Source: Sistotremastrum niveocremeum HHB9708 (taxonomy: Eukaryota > Basidiomycota > Agaricomycetes > Sistotremastrales > Sistotremastraceae). Taken from it: a stretch of DNA of 64,000 nt. Every line of letters starts with the position of its first letter. The first letter of the stretch is position 1. A program made the translations under genes and the position numbers. The notes beneath the pieces were generated by a model. It had not been told where the DNA came from. It worked only from the letters and a program-made list of their open reading frames with translations, and did no database searches. Shown in pieces: positions 23,772 to 37,924 of this stretch. The stretch covers positions 478,225 to 542,224 of the forward strand of contig KV419404.1 in the NCBI GenBank assembly GCA_001630475.1. The letters are read 5' to 3'.

Positions 23772-26241
23772 TCATAGCTCCGGAGCTTCGTCGGCGTTCA
23801 GTATGAGCGTAGTAAAGAACCTCACTTGCTCAACAAGTGCCGACGCCTTGTAAGCCTATTGGGGAATGCGTTGGTTTACAAGTGGCGAAACTGAGCTAAG
23901 AAAGTAGCTCACCTCATTAATAGTGTGGATGCCGGCATAGGCGGCCGTTGCATCGGAATGCCCATAACTAGAGAACTCTGAGTTTGGAGGGTAGAGCAGA
24001 GAACATACAACATACCGATAGATATTCCGTGTAATATCCCAATAGAATTTGGTATCTGAACAGATATCATTGATTAGATGTTTTGCAGGTGTTGGCTTAA
24101 TGACTTACCCGTGTTTCCTAAATCATTCATTCAATACATGTTCACCTCCCAAGAAAAGAAAAAGACATACCAGTCATCATACCAGGAGCAATGACCATCT
24201 CCCTCCCGAGATTTTTATACGCTGACGAAGCTTTATGTGTAGCAAGAATTGTCCCCGAAAGTAACCGGTAGGATGCAGAATCGGTCGGTGTGATCGGAGC
24301 GGGTTCCAACTGACCATCGAATGCATCCGTAAGTGTCAAAGAGCCGTACGACGGTACACTGGCATCTGTTATGTTTTCACCAAAGGCAGTCACCGAGAGG
24401 TTGAATTTCGAAGCCAGAGGAAGAAGCAGATCGATGCTTCGCTCCATCGTAGCTTTCACCGAACTTCGAAGAAAAATAAATCTCCTGTTGAATGTGACGA
24501 GTTCTACGACATACCTATCGACAGCAATGCGATGATTGATGATAGCCCAAGCACTTTCCGGCAATGCGTTGGTCTTGACGCCCCCGTTGATAAGATCGAT
24601 AGCCTGAGTAGTGCCCACTTGCGCTTCGGTTAAAGGATCTTGGACCAATATGTTGGACAATTCAGTCAGGGCTACATCGCTGTCAATAGACGCCAGAATG
24701 AGCTTCCTAAGATCCTCAGATATGTCTTGGGCGTAAGCGCCAATGCATGTTAGAGTTTGATAGAATGGAGTGGCACGGTTTAGAACCGCTGGGTATGGTT
24801 CTGATTCATACTTGACCAGCATTGATGCGAGTATTCCGATGCTCTGGATAGATGAGTAAGGGCGTCATGGATTGACTTGATGCAAGTACCGTGTGACGAG
24901 GTGGAACACTAGAATGTCCACCAGGGCTTGAGACCTGACAAATTTGATAGTCCTCAGGCATGCTAAAAAAGAAGTTATAATACATACCTCAACTTTAACA
25001 TCAAGATAACCCTTCTCTCCAATCGCGGGGATGGCAAACAGTCCCCCATAGAATTCACCGAATCCAGCTGTTATCGAAAGATTAGGCGAAGCAGGGAATT
25101 AGACGGACTATCACCTACCTCCTTCATCAACAAGGAAGGCGAAACTGTCTTTTCCGTATTGGCTGACGAGTTCATCAAACAAACGGCCAGCACCCTATGA
25201 ACATGAATCGACGATCTTTGTCACAGTATATGGAATACTCACCTCTGTCCCACTAGATTCTTCGTCAAAACCGAATGCAACTACGATCGACCTCTCCGGC
25301 ACAAATCCGCTGGCCAGAAGAGTTTCCAAAGCCACTAGGATCGCCACTAAGGAAGCCTTGTCGTCGACACTTCCACGACCCCAGACATAGGTCCCATCAT
25401 AGTATCCCGAGTATGGCGGGTGAACCCAATCCTTCACGGTCAGCGGATCAACCGGGACAACGTCTGGCGCGACGATGAGAGATAGTCTGTAGGTTGAATT
25501 CTCCTGACGTACCTTGGTGTGCAGCCAACAGGATCGGTTTCAGAGACTTGTCTGTCCCTTGCCAGTGATAGACAATCCCTGTCCACCAGTATAAGAGTTT
25601 ATTTCCCGTCTTATGAGTCAGATTGTTTTACCATATGTATTGACTTTCGTGACCTTCAATGACGAGTGGCTAGAGATAATTCATGAGTTCTGAGGAGGAA
25701 GGCATGCACATAGCTTACACTAATGGAAATTCGGCCAATAAATATTCATGAAGCTTGCCGAAGACCTCCCACCGGGCGTCTTGGCCCACGGGTGCCATCT
25801 AATTGACAGTTAGCGCCGCCATCTACCTCTGTAGAGCGACTTACGCCATCATAAGATTCTGTTCTGCGAAGCCTTCGTCAGATGAATACGAGAAACAGAG
25901 CAAGTCTCTCACGGAACCTGGACAGCACCACCGAGGGCTTGAACGGCAGTCAACTTGAACGCTGCGCTCTCGTATAATCCTGAGAGGTTCTTGTATAATT
26001 CAGCGTGCGTGTGGGGTGTCAATGGTGGAGCCTGAGTGCACAAGTCCTTCGTTACTAGTACGTCCGCCTTCAACTTGAAGTTGGGTAGAGCATTCCAGTC
26101 GTCATAGGAGTAAATCCAGCCGGTCCGAATCAGCAGATAGGCAGTAATCCAGCCACAAAGTACGGAGAATCTAGACTTCCAAGAGAACGCTTTACGGGGA
26201 GGCGATTGGTCAAAAATAACAGGATTGACAGTTGTGCCCAT
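23772..26241 (-). CDS. CPS1: M20 zinc carboxypeptidase (CPS1, Gly-X carboxypeptidase type)
   Basis: Vacuolar metallopeptidase family that releases C-terminal residues from small peptides. The start is the ATG at 26239-26241. An N-terminal signal anchor (SVLCGWITAYLLIRTGW) is followed by VPTESYDG (from a 19-base exon, 25845-25863), KVTKVNTYGIVYHWQG and LLAAHQDVVPVDP with the first zinc ligands. Next come YVWGRGSVDDKASL, AFGFDEESSGTE and VGTTQAIDLINGGVKTNALPE. Near the end GNTD is encoded by a 9-base exon (24109-24117), then TKFYWDITRNIYRYGHS, GIHTINE and ILNADEAPEL. No key residue is missing once the micro-exons are included. The gene is divergent from the dehydrogenase to its right, with 337 bases between. 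Confidence 0.92.
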
Positions 26242-26578
26242 ACTAGTAGCGGACGGGAAGCAGGAACGGAGAGCCGGCTAACGGAATCCGGCGCTTCCGC
26301 ATTCTTGAGTCGACAGCCAAACTTGACGTTTTCTCTGGACCGAGATGAAGTAGTAAGTCTCTTAATATCTTCATAGCAGGGCAGTACTGATAGATGTGCC
26401 TGATAGACAGGGCCATCGCTTGAATCGTCCGCGTAGATTGAAATGGGATCTTGTCACGGACCAGGCACGAAAGTCGATCAGATAACCGCGTCAATGGCCA
26501 CCTGACGTAGCCAACATTTAAAAGAGGAGACGGAGCGGACGGATTCCCCAGCTTTCAATTCCCTCTTGGTCTGCTACC
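26242..26578. promoter_or_regulatory. Divergent promoter, CPS1 and Gfo/Idh dehydrogenase
   Basis: 337 bases between two start codons on opposite strands. It must carry both promoters. No motif stands out beyond short AT-rich words near 26515. Confidence 0.45.
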
Positions 26579-28090
26579 ATGTCCTCACCTGAGATATTCA
26601 CTTTGCGATGGGGCATCATTGGCGCGGGCTCGATTTCCAGCTCGTTTGTCAAAGTGAGCTCTTCTCTCAACTTTCAGTCGTCGTATGGGAATTGACTCTT
26701 CGAAAGGATGCTTTACTTGATCCTAAAACGTGATAATGTTCCCTCATTGTGTGGCACACACTGATATCAATCCTGCAGCCGAAATGTGACTGACGTCCAA
26801 CATACCATCGCAGCGGTGGCATCCCGCGATGTCAAGCGAGCCCAGGAATTTATCGATAAATATTGCAAACCTAGCACTGTGGCATATGGAAGTTACGAGG
26901 AGATCGTCGCCGACAAGGTCCGTTATTCTACTCATCGCAATTCTTCTCGCTGAACCGACAGGCATATAGAACATTGACGCAGTTTACATTGGTTCGGCCT
27001 GTCTTCCCCTACCATTTCTCTAGTCTGACCATTCATCGTCAGGCACGCCGCACACTCACCATTATGCCAACGCTCGTCTTGCATTGGAAGCTGGGAAGAA
27101 TGTCCTATGCGAAAAACCCTTCACGTCGAACGCGGCCGAACTCCGCTCTCTCATCGAAATCGCAAAGAAGCACAATGTCTTTCTTATGGAGGCCCTTTGG
27201 ACTCGCTTCCTCCCTATTTCGCAAGAGATCAAAAAGATCACAGATTCCGGGGAGCTGGGTGACATCAGAGTTGTGTGGGTTAGCTCACTTTGTTATTGAT
27301 TCTAACTGACCATGGTCGGAACAGTCATGCCGACCTTTCGGGTGACTTCGATGTAGATCGTGAGCTATTCCATGTATCAATCTGGTTCTATCTAACTTGA
27401 CCCAAGATATTCCCAAGACTCACCGTATACTTGATCCCCAGCTTGGCGGAGGTGCTCTGCTTGATCTGTAAGCCACCTGGTCTCCGTCTGTGAGCCCGAC
27501 GTATGCTGAACACAATCTAGTGGTCCTTATCCCATCATATGGGCTATGATGTGTCTTTATGAACATCCCAAAAACGCGCTGGTGGCTCCTGATCATATTG
27601 CTGGAACGATGCTGAAAACACCGTTGACTGGTGTCGACGCTTCGACCTCCTTCTCACTCACTTTCTCCAAACTCGAAGCTCAAGCCATTCTCTCCTGTTC
27701 CATCACGCTTCCTTCACCAAATCCCGCTGTCACCATCCGTTATCGAAACGGCAACGTCCTGATCCACCCACCTCCCTATGCCCCCCGTTCATACACCGTT
27801 CAGTGGTTTGATAAGCCGGGTAGCGGAAAAATCGTGAAAGAAGAGAAGCGGGAAGTTACTTGGGTCGGCGGCGGATGGCATTTCCAGGCAGATGAGGTTG
27901 CACGTTGTGTACGAGATGGCAAGAAAGAAAGTGACGCTTGGTCCCTTGACAAAAGCCTGGTCGTTATGAATGTCTTCGATAAGGTAACTTCGTGGCTTCC
28001 ATATATATTTACAATACTTATAATCAATATCCTCAGGTTCGCGAGCAGGGTGGATACAAATTCCCTGAGGGTGTTGAGCAAGTCGTATAA
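26579..28090 (+). CDS. Gfo/Idh/MocA oxidoreductase (dihydrodiol or D-xylose dehydrogenase-like)
   Basis: NADP-dependent sugar or diol dehydrogenase family. The start is the ATG at 26579-26581. The nucleotide-binding motif is WGIIGAGSISSSFVK. A 23-base exon (26707-26729) and a 22-base exon (26970-26991) supply DALLDPKT and NIDAVYIG. The next exons give TPHTHHYANARLALEAGKNV, the family signature LCEKPFTSNA, MEALWTRFLP, RILDPQLGGGALLDLGPYP and WHFQADEVARCVRDGKKES. The gene ends FPEGVEQVV. About 390 residues, the usual length. The catalytic Lys of CEKP is present. The substrate cannot be fixed from the sequence; fungal relatives are annotated as D-xylose 1-dehydrogenase or trans-dihydrodiol dehydrogenase. 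Confidence 0.9.
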
Positions 28091-28364
28091 AGCAGCAGAA
28101 CGGTTCCTAAGTGATGTCGAAAAGGTGTTGCAGGTCCACCATTCGACTGTAATATGAAATGATATGGGTCGCAAACTTGGTGAAAAAATAAATTAGCTGT
28201 AAATGTATTTGACACCCCCTCGCTGCAACGTTCATGCACATCAACATTCTGAGTGTCGTGTTGGCTTCGACGCGATCAGGCAAAAGCACGGCTAACCCTA
28301 ACCTCGTTCCTGATCAGGGCAACCAATCACAGCAGCCGCGAAGCTTCCTTTTCGGCGACACTCC

Positions 28365-28898
28365 ATGTCGTTCACAGCCAAGTCTCTGCTATTCGCCGCC
28401 TCCCTCATTCTACTTCATGGTAAGATGTTCCATGCTCTATATTTCGTTGAAAATGCTCATTCAGAAGCTCAGCCGCATATTCTACCTATGAACGTCCGTG
28501 ATTGCCCATATCGGTATTGACCCTTTGGCCTCAAGCGTCTCCAGATATGTCCCAGTTAAAAGCCCTTGGCCGCCCAGAGGACCGACTGCCCCTGGATGTA
28601 AGCAACTTCGGAAGAACTGAGTGCAGGCCATTGCCTGACTAAGTTTGCAGATCATCATAGAATCCATCCTTGCCCTTGCCACAGGAATTATCGGAGCAAC
28701 CCTCAACTCAGCAGAACTCAAAGAGATCACTTGGGCTAGTGAAATGAAGAATAGGTGCGTCTTTGAACAATCACCCTCTCTCCGGCCGGTGTTGATGCGT
28801 AACCCAGAAACATCGACGAGATGGATTCGCGATTAGGATTCGCCAACTTTAACAACAAGGGAAAGATCTTCTTTGCATCAAGCAACCCACAATCCTAA
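28365..28898 (+). CDS. EMC5: ER membrane protein complex subunit 5 (EMC5/MMgT)
   Basis: Subunit of the EMC insertase in the ER membrane; the same family was first named membrane magnesium transporter. The ATG at 28365 gives a hydrophobic first helix MSFTAKSLLFAASLILLH. A 21-base exon (28473-28493) adds AAYSTYE. Then come LKALGRPEDRLPLD and the second helix IIIESILALATGIIGATLNS. The conserved tail follows with EITWASEM, NIDEMDSRLGFANFNNKG and FFASSNPQS. About 107 residues, normal for the family. Confidence 0.92.
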
Positions 28899-29128
28899 AA
28901 CCGATTCATTAATCGTACCCGTTGCCCATGATAGGACGGTGATGAGGGCATCACCGTTTCGTTTCACCGTTCATCAATTGATGTCGCGTCTGGAGGTGGA
29001 GCATGACGACCACGGAAAGCGAGTTGTACAACATGGATTGGAGTTTGTCTACCAATTCAATACCGGTTCGTGAAAGAAAGTCGTAATATGGATGAGAAAT
29101 GTAAGAACGAGATTGGGTATATTCGCGC

Positions 29129-29770
29129 TCAAATGCCCTCCATGCTGAGAACCAACTCGTCGAGCTCTTTCTTGGATTGCTGATATTTCGCTTGGCTTTC
29201 CTGTGGAACAGTGAGAAGAGTAGCAAAGGGATAGAATAAAAACCGACCTCGAACTTCTTCTCCCATGTGTCGCGTTCTTGTTCGATGCGCGTGACTTGAC
29301 GCTCGAAATGCTCTGCTTTAACGTCAACTTGACGCAGCCTATACAGTGAACGACGGTGAGGGCAGTTGATAGATGGATCAATTGTGAAACGAACTTCTCT
29401 GTGGTCTCCTTCAAGTTTCGCTCCGAGGTATCGAGCTCCTCTTCCAACAGCTGCACCTTGCGAGCCAAGCTGACGTTCTGCTCGTGTTCTTGGACACCTT
29501 GCACCCCCTTGGTCTTCGCGTCTGACAGTTGAGCTTCAAGCTTTTCTGTCTCAGCTTCCAAGATGCTCAGTTTGTGTTGCAATGAGGCGATCTCCTGATC
29601 CTTGGAGAGGATCTCTTGTTCGTATTTCTTGTTCTTGGCTTCAGCAGCCTCGGCGCGTTCTTCTGATGCTTCGGCCTCAGCACGGAGAGCAGCGAGTTTC
29701 TATAGTTCGATAAACAAGATAGAACTCTAGAGGGACGCGATGAGGACCATACCTCTTTGATTTTGTCCAT
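29129..29770 (-). CDS. TPM1: Tropomyosin
   Basis: Coiled-coil protein that binds along actin filaments in cables and the contractile ring. The ATG at 29768-29770 gives MDKIKE as the whole coding part of exon 1. The next exons read LAALRAEAEASEERAEAAEA and continue as uninterrupted heptads to the C-terminal DELVLSMEGI. I count 161 residues, the length of S. pombe Cdc8 and S. cerevisiae Tpm2. Four coding exons; intact. It is convergent with EMC5. Confidence 0.95.
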
Positions 29771-29922
29771 GATGGTTAGTGGTAGGGTTGAAGATGCGCG
29801 GTTGCTGAGATTGAACTTGATCAAACGCCTGTTAGATTACGGAAACACGGCAATATTTCTCTAGTCTCACGCTTGTCCCGTCCACCAAGAGCCTATAGCA
29901 AATTAGACGGCGTCGAGGGACC

Positions 29923-31827
29923 ATGGCTGTCCCACCAGAAGGTGCTTTATCATTGCCTCCCCCTAACCGTCGTGTTTCTGACCACGATGCCTGTTCAGAG
30001 CTTCCGATCTTGGAAGCCATTATCAAGTCAGTCTCACCATGCCACATCAAGTGAGATCCCATAACTCATGCTCATGTACAGCCAGCGCAATCGTCTCACT
30101 GCGCTCAAGAAGAATACAGCCGAATACATAAAGGCCTCTGATGTCATGAGCATCTATCAAGCTATCGTCAAACAAGGTCTGTCGTGCATCTCACAGTTAG
30201 ACCCCGAACTTACCCTCTACCTCAAGTCACGAAACTTAACGATCTAAGAGACGATCAACGTTCTCAGCCTAATCGTCTAGACCACGCGCTATCCGATGCG
30301 TTCAGCTTACTATCACTCTTTTTCCTCACTATTGGCAAGACGAGGGAGTGTCCTGCCGCATATTGTCAAATCGCTAGCATGAGAGTGAGTGACCCAGTGC
30401 CCTATCCATCATGATCATGTTTACTGAGGTGTGCTAGCAATTGTTAGAACATATGAACGAAAGCTCCGTCTACAATGAGTCGGATCTTCGTCCATTCCAA
30501 AACCGTCTCCAAGAGTTACGAGATATCGTGCGACGTGGCATAGAGACTGGAAGCGATCCAGAGGCCATGACTACTCTTTTGGAACGTCAGCTTAATGAAT
30601 GTGGTCAGTCTTGGTCCATTTCTTTGGCATTTGTCCTTTGTACCTCTGACACTCGGATTTTATTCATTGAGAACAGATGCGTTACTGCAGACTTTGCAGG
30701 ATTCGCTCTCGGTCCTATCTGTTGAACTCGTACCCCTACATACGAAGCTAGTCAAGCTTCGACGACAGCTCGTGTCATTGGCTGCAAAGGAGGAGCCGTC
30801 AAAGGCCGAGCTCAAGCCGATTCAGGAAGAATTGCGCAAAATAGACGCGTCAGTCCCTGCCGACTTGTCTATCCTAGCAGGTTTACCTCATAGAACTGAC
30901 ACTTGAACGCAGCAAACGTGTGGACGGGAAATTCATGGCCGCAAACGGATCATATGTTCCAGCCTCGCAGGCACTTTGCTCCTCATTGCTCGAAGAATGC
31001 TTCGAGATCGTACAGGAGATCCGGGCCCACGAAGATAAAAAGAATGTGGCAGCCCCCCTAAAGCCCATACACGATCGCCTGACTGAGATCCGGGCCGAAC
31101 TCGAAAGTCTAATACTCACACACCGCTGGACTCTCCGAGAGACAGATTTATGGAGTTATACTCTGAGTTTGCAGGAGATTGACGGGATGAGAGTCGATGG
31201 AAAGTTTGTGGACTCTGAGGGAAACCGACCAGGCGGACAATATGTATGTTTTCTGCGTTCCTGTCCAGTCTTTCACGACTCTTACGTCTTTTCAGGTTCT
31301 GTTGTATTTATTGCGACGGTGTTATGGCCTGATCTACCGACTTTTGTCTTCGAGCGAGCCCGTTTCTGAAGAATTGATGCCGATAGTAAGCCCTGAACGT
31401 GTTCCTTCCGGTTGGGCGTCTCATCTTTCGATCAGGCCAATAAGCTCTCGACCGTCAAGAAGTGCTTAAACGAAGTTCTGAAGTACGGAGGACCCTATAG
31501 TCCCCGTGACTTATATCCTGTTCGTGTGAACTGATTGTCTGTCTTTGGCATTTGACTGAATCTTGTCTCCCAGTATCAACTTGCCCTACACCAAATAGAT
31601 TCCATGCGGAAGGATGGAAAGTTTGTCGGATTCGACGGTTCGATTCCCGAAGGACAGGGCATCGTGATGGCTCATCTCAACGAATGTCATGAACTGGTGG
31701 AGATGGTAGGTCTCTCTTGGCGATCGACGAACACGAGACTGACCCTTCATTCTAGTTGAAAGAGGCCATGGACGAAGAGGGAGACGCCACCAGCGGTGAT
31801 GAAGCCGAGAACGAAGATGAGGGCTAG
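29923..31827 (+). CDS. DUF2408 / UPF0662 family protein
   Basis: The ATG at 29923 gives MAVPPEGALSLPPPNRR. It then reads LKKNTAEYIKASDVMSIYQA, VTKLNDLRDDQRSQPNRLDH, SLLSLFFLTIGKT and LNECG. Two later blocks each hold the repeated unit (V/K)DGKF: MRVDGKFVDSEG and MRKDGKFVGFDGSIPEGQG; an earlier VDGKFMAANG makes three. The C-terminus is acidic (EEGDATSGDEAENEDEG). It matches the fungal UPF0662 family (S. pombe SPAC30C2.08 type). The molecular function is unknown to me. About seven exons, all open. Confidence 0.85.
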
Positions 31828-34001
<2,174 letters not shown>

Positions 34002-34383
34002 ATTTGCTTTGACTTTAGATCGACTCGCTTCGTAGACAAGACACGGAAACTGATTGTACGATTGGATCGATTGAACTAGATTTCGCACTTTCGGCCTGAA
34101 GTTGGTTCCAGGCGCTTAGTCATCCTCTCTCAGAAGGTGCCCTCCGACTCGGACACCGTCGCGGCGTACCAAACAGTGAATGTTCGAAAGCACGATATAC
34201 GATGCTCTGCCTCGAGATGCTGCTTTTAAGCTCAACGGAACTGCATGAAACTGTGTCCCCGGGTTCCAGCGCACTTAATTCCACCGAAATCCTGGGCCCT
34301 GGCCATCGCGCGCGAGCATATGACTGTTGCATTGAAGCCCTGACAAAATCCCATCCTCTGCTTGAGTCCCACCCTCCATATCG
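34002..34383. other. Intergenic between OYE3 and hydrolase G
   Basis: 382 bases holding the promoter of copy G. No gene is seen. Confidence 0.5.
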
Positions 34384-35843
34384 ATGTCAATCAATTCAGA
34401 GACATTCGTGGTCGACCGACGACCAGAATATCCTTTTCTGGTCTCCGGGAATCGCTATACCCCAGGCGTGCCACCGTCCAAGAAGTTTCACAAGCCTGGA
34501 ATCTCTCTTATATTGCTACATGCGGCTGGCATGCACAAAGAGACTTGGGAGCCTGTCCTACAAGCTCTATTTACCTCGCAAAGCGCCCTGCATGATGATA
34601 GCTTAAATACCGAATGCTACGTCGAAGAAGCTTGGTCGATTGGTGTGTTCAAGTTGTTCTCTCCGACTAGCAATCATCGTCTAATACGAGCCACTCAGAA
34701 TTTCCCAACCATGGCCAGAGTGCAGCCTTGAATGCGTCAGAATTCCATCGATTTGCTCAACGTCAACCCGGCGAGTGTTAGTCGTTTCGTAAACGAACAA
34801 TTGCCCCATGCTGATCCCCTGCTGCAGGGGCGTTCGACAATTACTCTCTACCCATACATTTATTCATCACTTCTACACCTGGAGGACATGACCTACTCAA
34901 ACGCAAGCTTGTTGGTATTGGACATTCTCTTGGGGCAGCCATGCTGTGAGTACTTCGATCTTTCCAGACTCGAAGATCACCTACTGATACAAGTCTGACG
35001 TCAAATTAAGAAACAGTGTCCTCACAATCAAGCCCAAGATCCCGTTTCATTCTGTCATCCTCGCAGACGCATATATGTCTCCTCCGTCAGATATGAAGCG
35101 ACGCAAAATCCAGGCTCAAATCCGATTTAGTGAAGGACAGCTGGATTCCTGGCCGAATCGCGAAGCTGCGAAAACATACTTTGATTCCCATCCGTTCTCT
35201 AAAGATTGGACAGACGAATGCAGGGAATTATTCGTGGTACGTTCGGAATTGTACTCTACGACACAATCAATGAGATACTGATCGAATCTAACGTTCAAGA
35301 AATATGCGCTCATCGAAAGCACAAATTCCCAAGCATCGCGATTTGCAGATTCTCGAAGTCCTTCACAGGCAGTTTCGCTGGGATTTTCTAGGGAATTGGA
35401 AATCGTAAGCATGTTCTGCTTCTGACCGCTTTTAGTCTCATCGCTATGTAGGACATGTACAAGATGTTGATTATTGAGCAGCGAAGCTATACTATGTTGG
35501 CAGAAAACTATCGGTCATCTGTCCCAATTCATATCATACACTGCCGGTGATTCTCAAATAATGTGGTATGCATGCTGGCTGCTGACGCATACCCTGGTTG
35601 ATCTAGGGGTAATCCCTTCAAAGAACTCCAGCTAGTGTGTATTGGAGAACGTCCCCATACGGCGCATGCTCTAGATATGGCTCACATGGTCGGTAGCTGT
35701 TTGTTGACGTTCATGCTGGACCTGATATTATTGTCACCCAATGTTAGTTCGTTCAAGTGAATCCTTCTGCCGCTGCCGCATTGTTTCAAAGTATATTACG
35801 GGACCAAGGGGTACAAACGCGCGCCGTCGAGTCGAAACTTTGA
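34384..35843 (+). CDS. LPX1-like alpha/beta hydrolase, copy G, ending SKL
   Basis: Dispersed seventh member, 14.7 kb from the array. Start MSINSETFVVDRRPEYPF. The motifs are SLILLHAAGMHKETWEP, EFPNHGQSAALNA, PGGHDLLKRKLVGIGHSLGA, KYALIES, MAHM at the His position and FVQVNPSAAAALFQSIL. It ends VESKL then TGA (35841-35843). SKL is the canonical PTS1. The exon-intron positions equal those of copies A-F. All exons are open. It probably keeps the ancestral targeting signal of the family. Confidence 0.9.
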
Positions 35844-35968
35844 GGGCCTTACGCTTACCGTTGTGGAGTTTGAATACTGCGTCACTCATGTTTCAGTGTC
35901 TAAACTTATATTTGGCAAGTAATGAAAGAGAGAATGTACAAGGTCTACGCGGTACATTCACTTTATAT

Positions 35969-37924
35969 TTACATTCCTGCGTTGAACATCCACTCGAATG
36001 ATTGTTGTGCTCCGCCAGTAGGTGAAGGACTACTACTGTCAGCGACATCAGTGGAGGACGGTCCCGTACTGGTCATTGTCGTCGACGGCGTCTGTGTTTG
36101 CATTGCGTCCGTTGTCTCTGTTGCCATTGTGGTCGAGAACGATGCAGTCATACTCATCGTAGTAGACCCGACGGAATTTGAAGGCAAGACGTCTTCCTGA
36201 TAAATGGAGTTCGGATCAGTCCCATCGGTCGGCTGACTGTCTGGAGACGCGGACGTAGAAGCCGGTGTCGAGGACGGGTCTGTGGACGTGCTGAAAGTAG
36301 TGGTGTCGGTACTGCTCATCCCATCGGGGGAGTCGGTGGAGTCGGCTTCGCCATCTGAAGAATCCTGGCTGTCCCCTGAGTCTGGGTCTGACGACGTGGT
36401 TCCATTGCCGGGGAGAAACGTCGCGACGAGCTGCTTGTTGGAAGGCTGTGCGCTCTCTACAACCGGCGTGAAAATCAAAGTGACATTCTGGGCGCCAGAA
36501 GGAGATTCGGCGGGCTGCTGTCGTTTGGAAGCGGATGAAGGAACCGAATTGTTCCAAAGTGGAGCGATCGCACCGGTTCCAGCGTTGTGGATGAACTCCT
36601 GACTCTTATGAAGAGTGACGGTGTTGTTGCAGGGTTCGGCAGTCATGGGGAGAGCAGCGGGAGGATTGGGGTCGAAGGTCATGCAGAAGACGTCCAGTGA
36701 GTTGGGCGAGATCATCTGAAAGTTCACCATCGTGGTGTTCGAATCTCCTCGTTTGCTAGAGAGGGTGGAATTGTTGAAGACGGGTACCATCTTCAGAACC
36801 GTGCCGGTATTGTTGCCGTTGGAGGCGTTCATGACGAACATAGAGTTCCCCGATGTATCGTTCGTTTGCTGAAGGACAAGTGAAGCGACCTTCATGGACG
36901 AAGAGAAAATGTCGATCATCCCGGGGGTTCCAGAATCGTCTCGCTTCCAAGGAGCGCCTGCAGGTCCGAAGTTGCCGATGGTACGCCTGTCGATATCGAT
37001 ATCCTTGACTTCTCCATGGTGGTCGGAGTCGATGTGGATGTGTTCGTGGTGGTGACGTCGAACGTGAACCACAGCGGAATGACCACTCTCGATGATGATG
37101 TCTGGACTCGGCGAACCCTTCACGACGACAACGCCAGGATAGTGCCAGTGGTAATGTGAATGACGCTTTTCCATCCTGGACTAAACAGACGATGAGGATA
37201 GGTTTAAAGAGGAAACGTGCAAAACGTACTCTGGAAAGCTGAACACTCGCATGCAATAGAGGACTGGTGGAGGACTTCGAATGATGGTCGCCGGGTGCTC
37301 GCCGCTGTTGGAGTATTCCGTTAGATTGAGTGCCATATGCGGAACGGAGTCAGTTAACTTACTTTCGCATGTTCTTCATCTCCCTTGTGTTTCTTGCCAG
37401 ACTTCTTCTTTCCCTTAGTCGTCTCTTGGCTTTCAGATGCTGGACGTTGTTCAGCGACGGACGAAGAAGATGGGTAAAATTCGAGTTTGGGCTTACATGG
37501 ATCGTCGCCACTCTTCTCTGCGGTGTGATTGCCCTTCGCTTTGGAAGCTGTCCCCGCGAGGACAGGAGGTGGAATGAGAGTGGAGCCGTCGTTGGCACCG
37601 GAAGACTTGGCTTTTGTCTTCGACGTGCTCTTCTGCTTCGACCGCGGATCAGCCACTCGGCCCCGGAGTCTCCCGACCCAAGCATCGAGGAGATCCTCGT
37701 GGGTGCCCGAACGATGAGAGGTTGCGTCCGTGGTGTCCTATAGAAGACAGAACATGAGAATTTGAGGCGCATATATGAGGGTCATGACGTACATCCAACA
37801 GATCCGCTACGAGCAAAGGGGAGGCCGCGAGATGGGCCTGAGCTGGGGCGGTGGGCAACGCCAGCGATGACGTGACAGACAGAAGAGCCAAGAGAGCAGT
37901 AAGAGAGGCGGTGAGCATGACCAT
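35969..37924 (-). CDS. Secreted Ser/Thr-rich protein with His-rich segment, unknown family
   Basis: The ATG at 37922-37924 begins a signal peptide (TASLTALLALLSVTSSLALP, cleavage likely near APAQA). A Lys/Ser-rich low-complexity part follows (KQKSTSKTKAKSS, KKKSGKKHKGDEEHAK) over three exons. Then comes a His-rich stretch (HSHYHWHYPG, RRHHHEHIHIDSDHHGE). A central region has many N-glycosylation-like NxS/T sites, and a long Ser/Thr/Asp/Pro tail ends FEWMFNAGM. About 575 residues, five exons, all open. There is no GPI-type hydrophobic tail. No family is recognised. It could be a cell-wall or extracellular metal-binding protein; that is inference from composition only. Confidence 0.7.
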
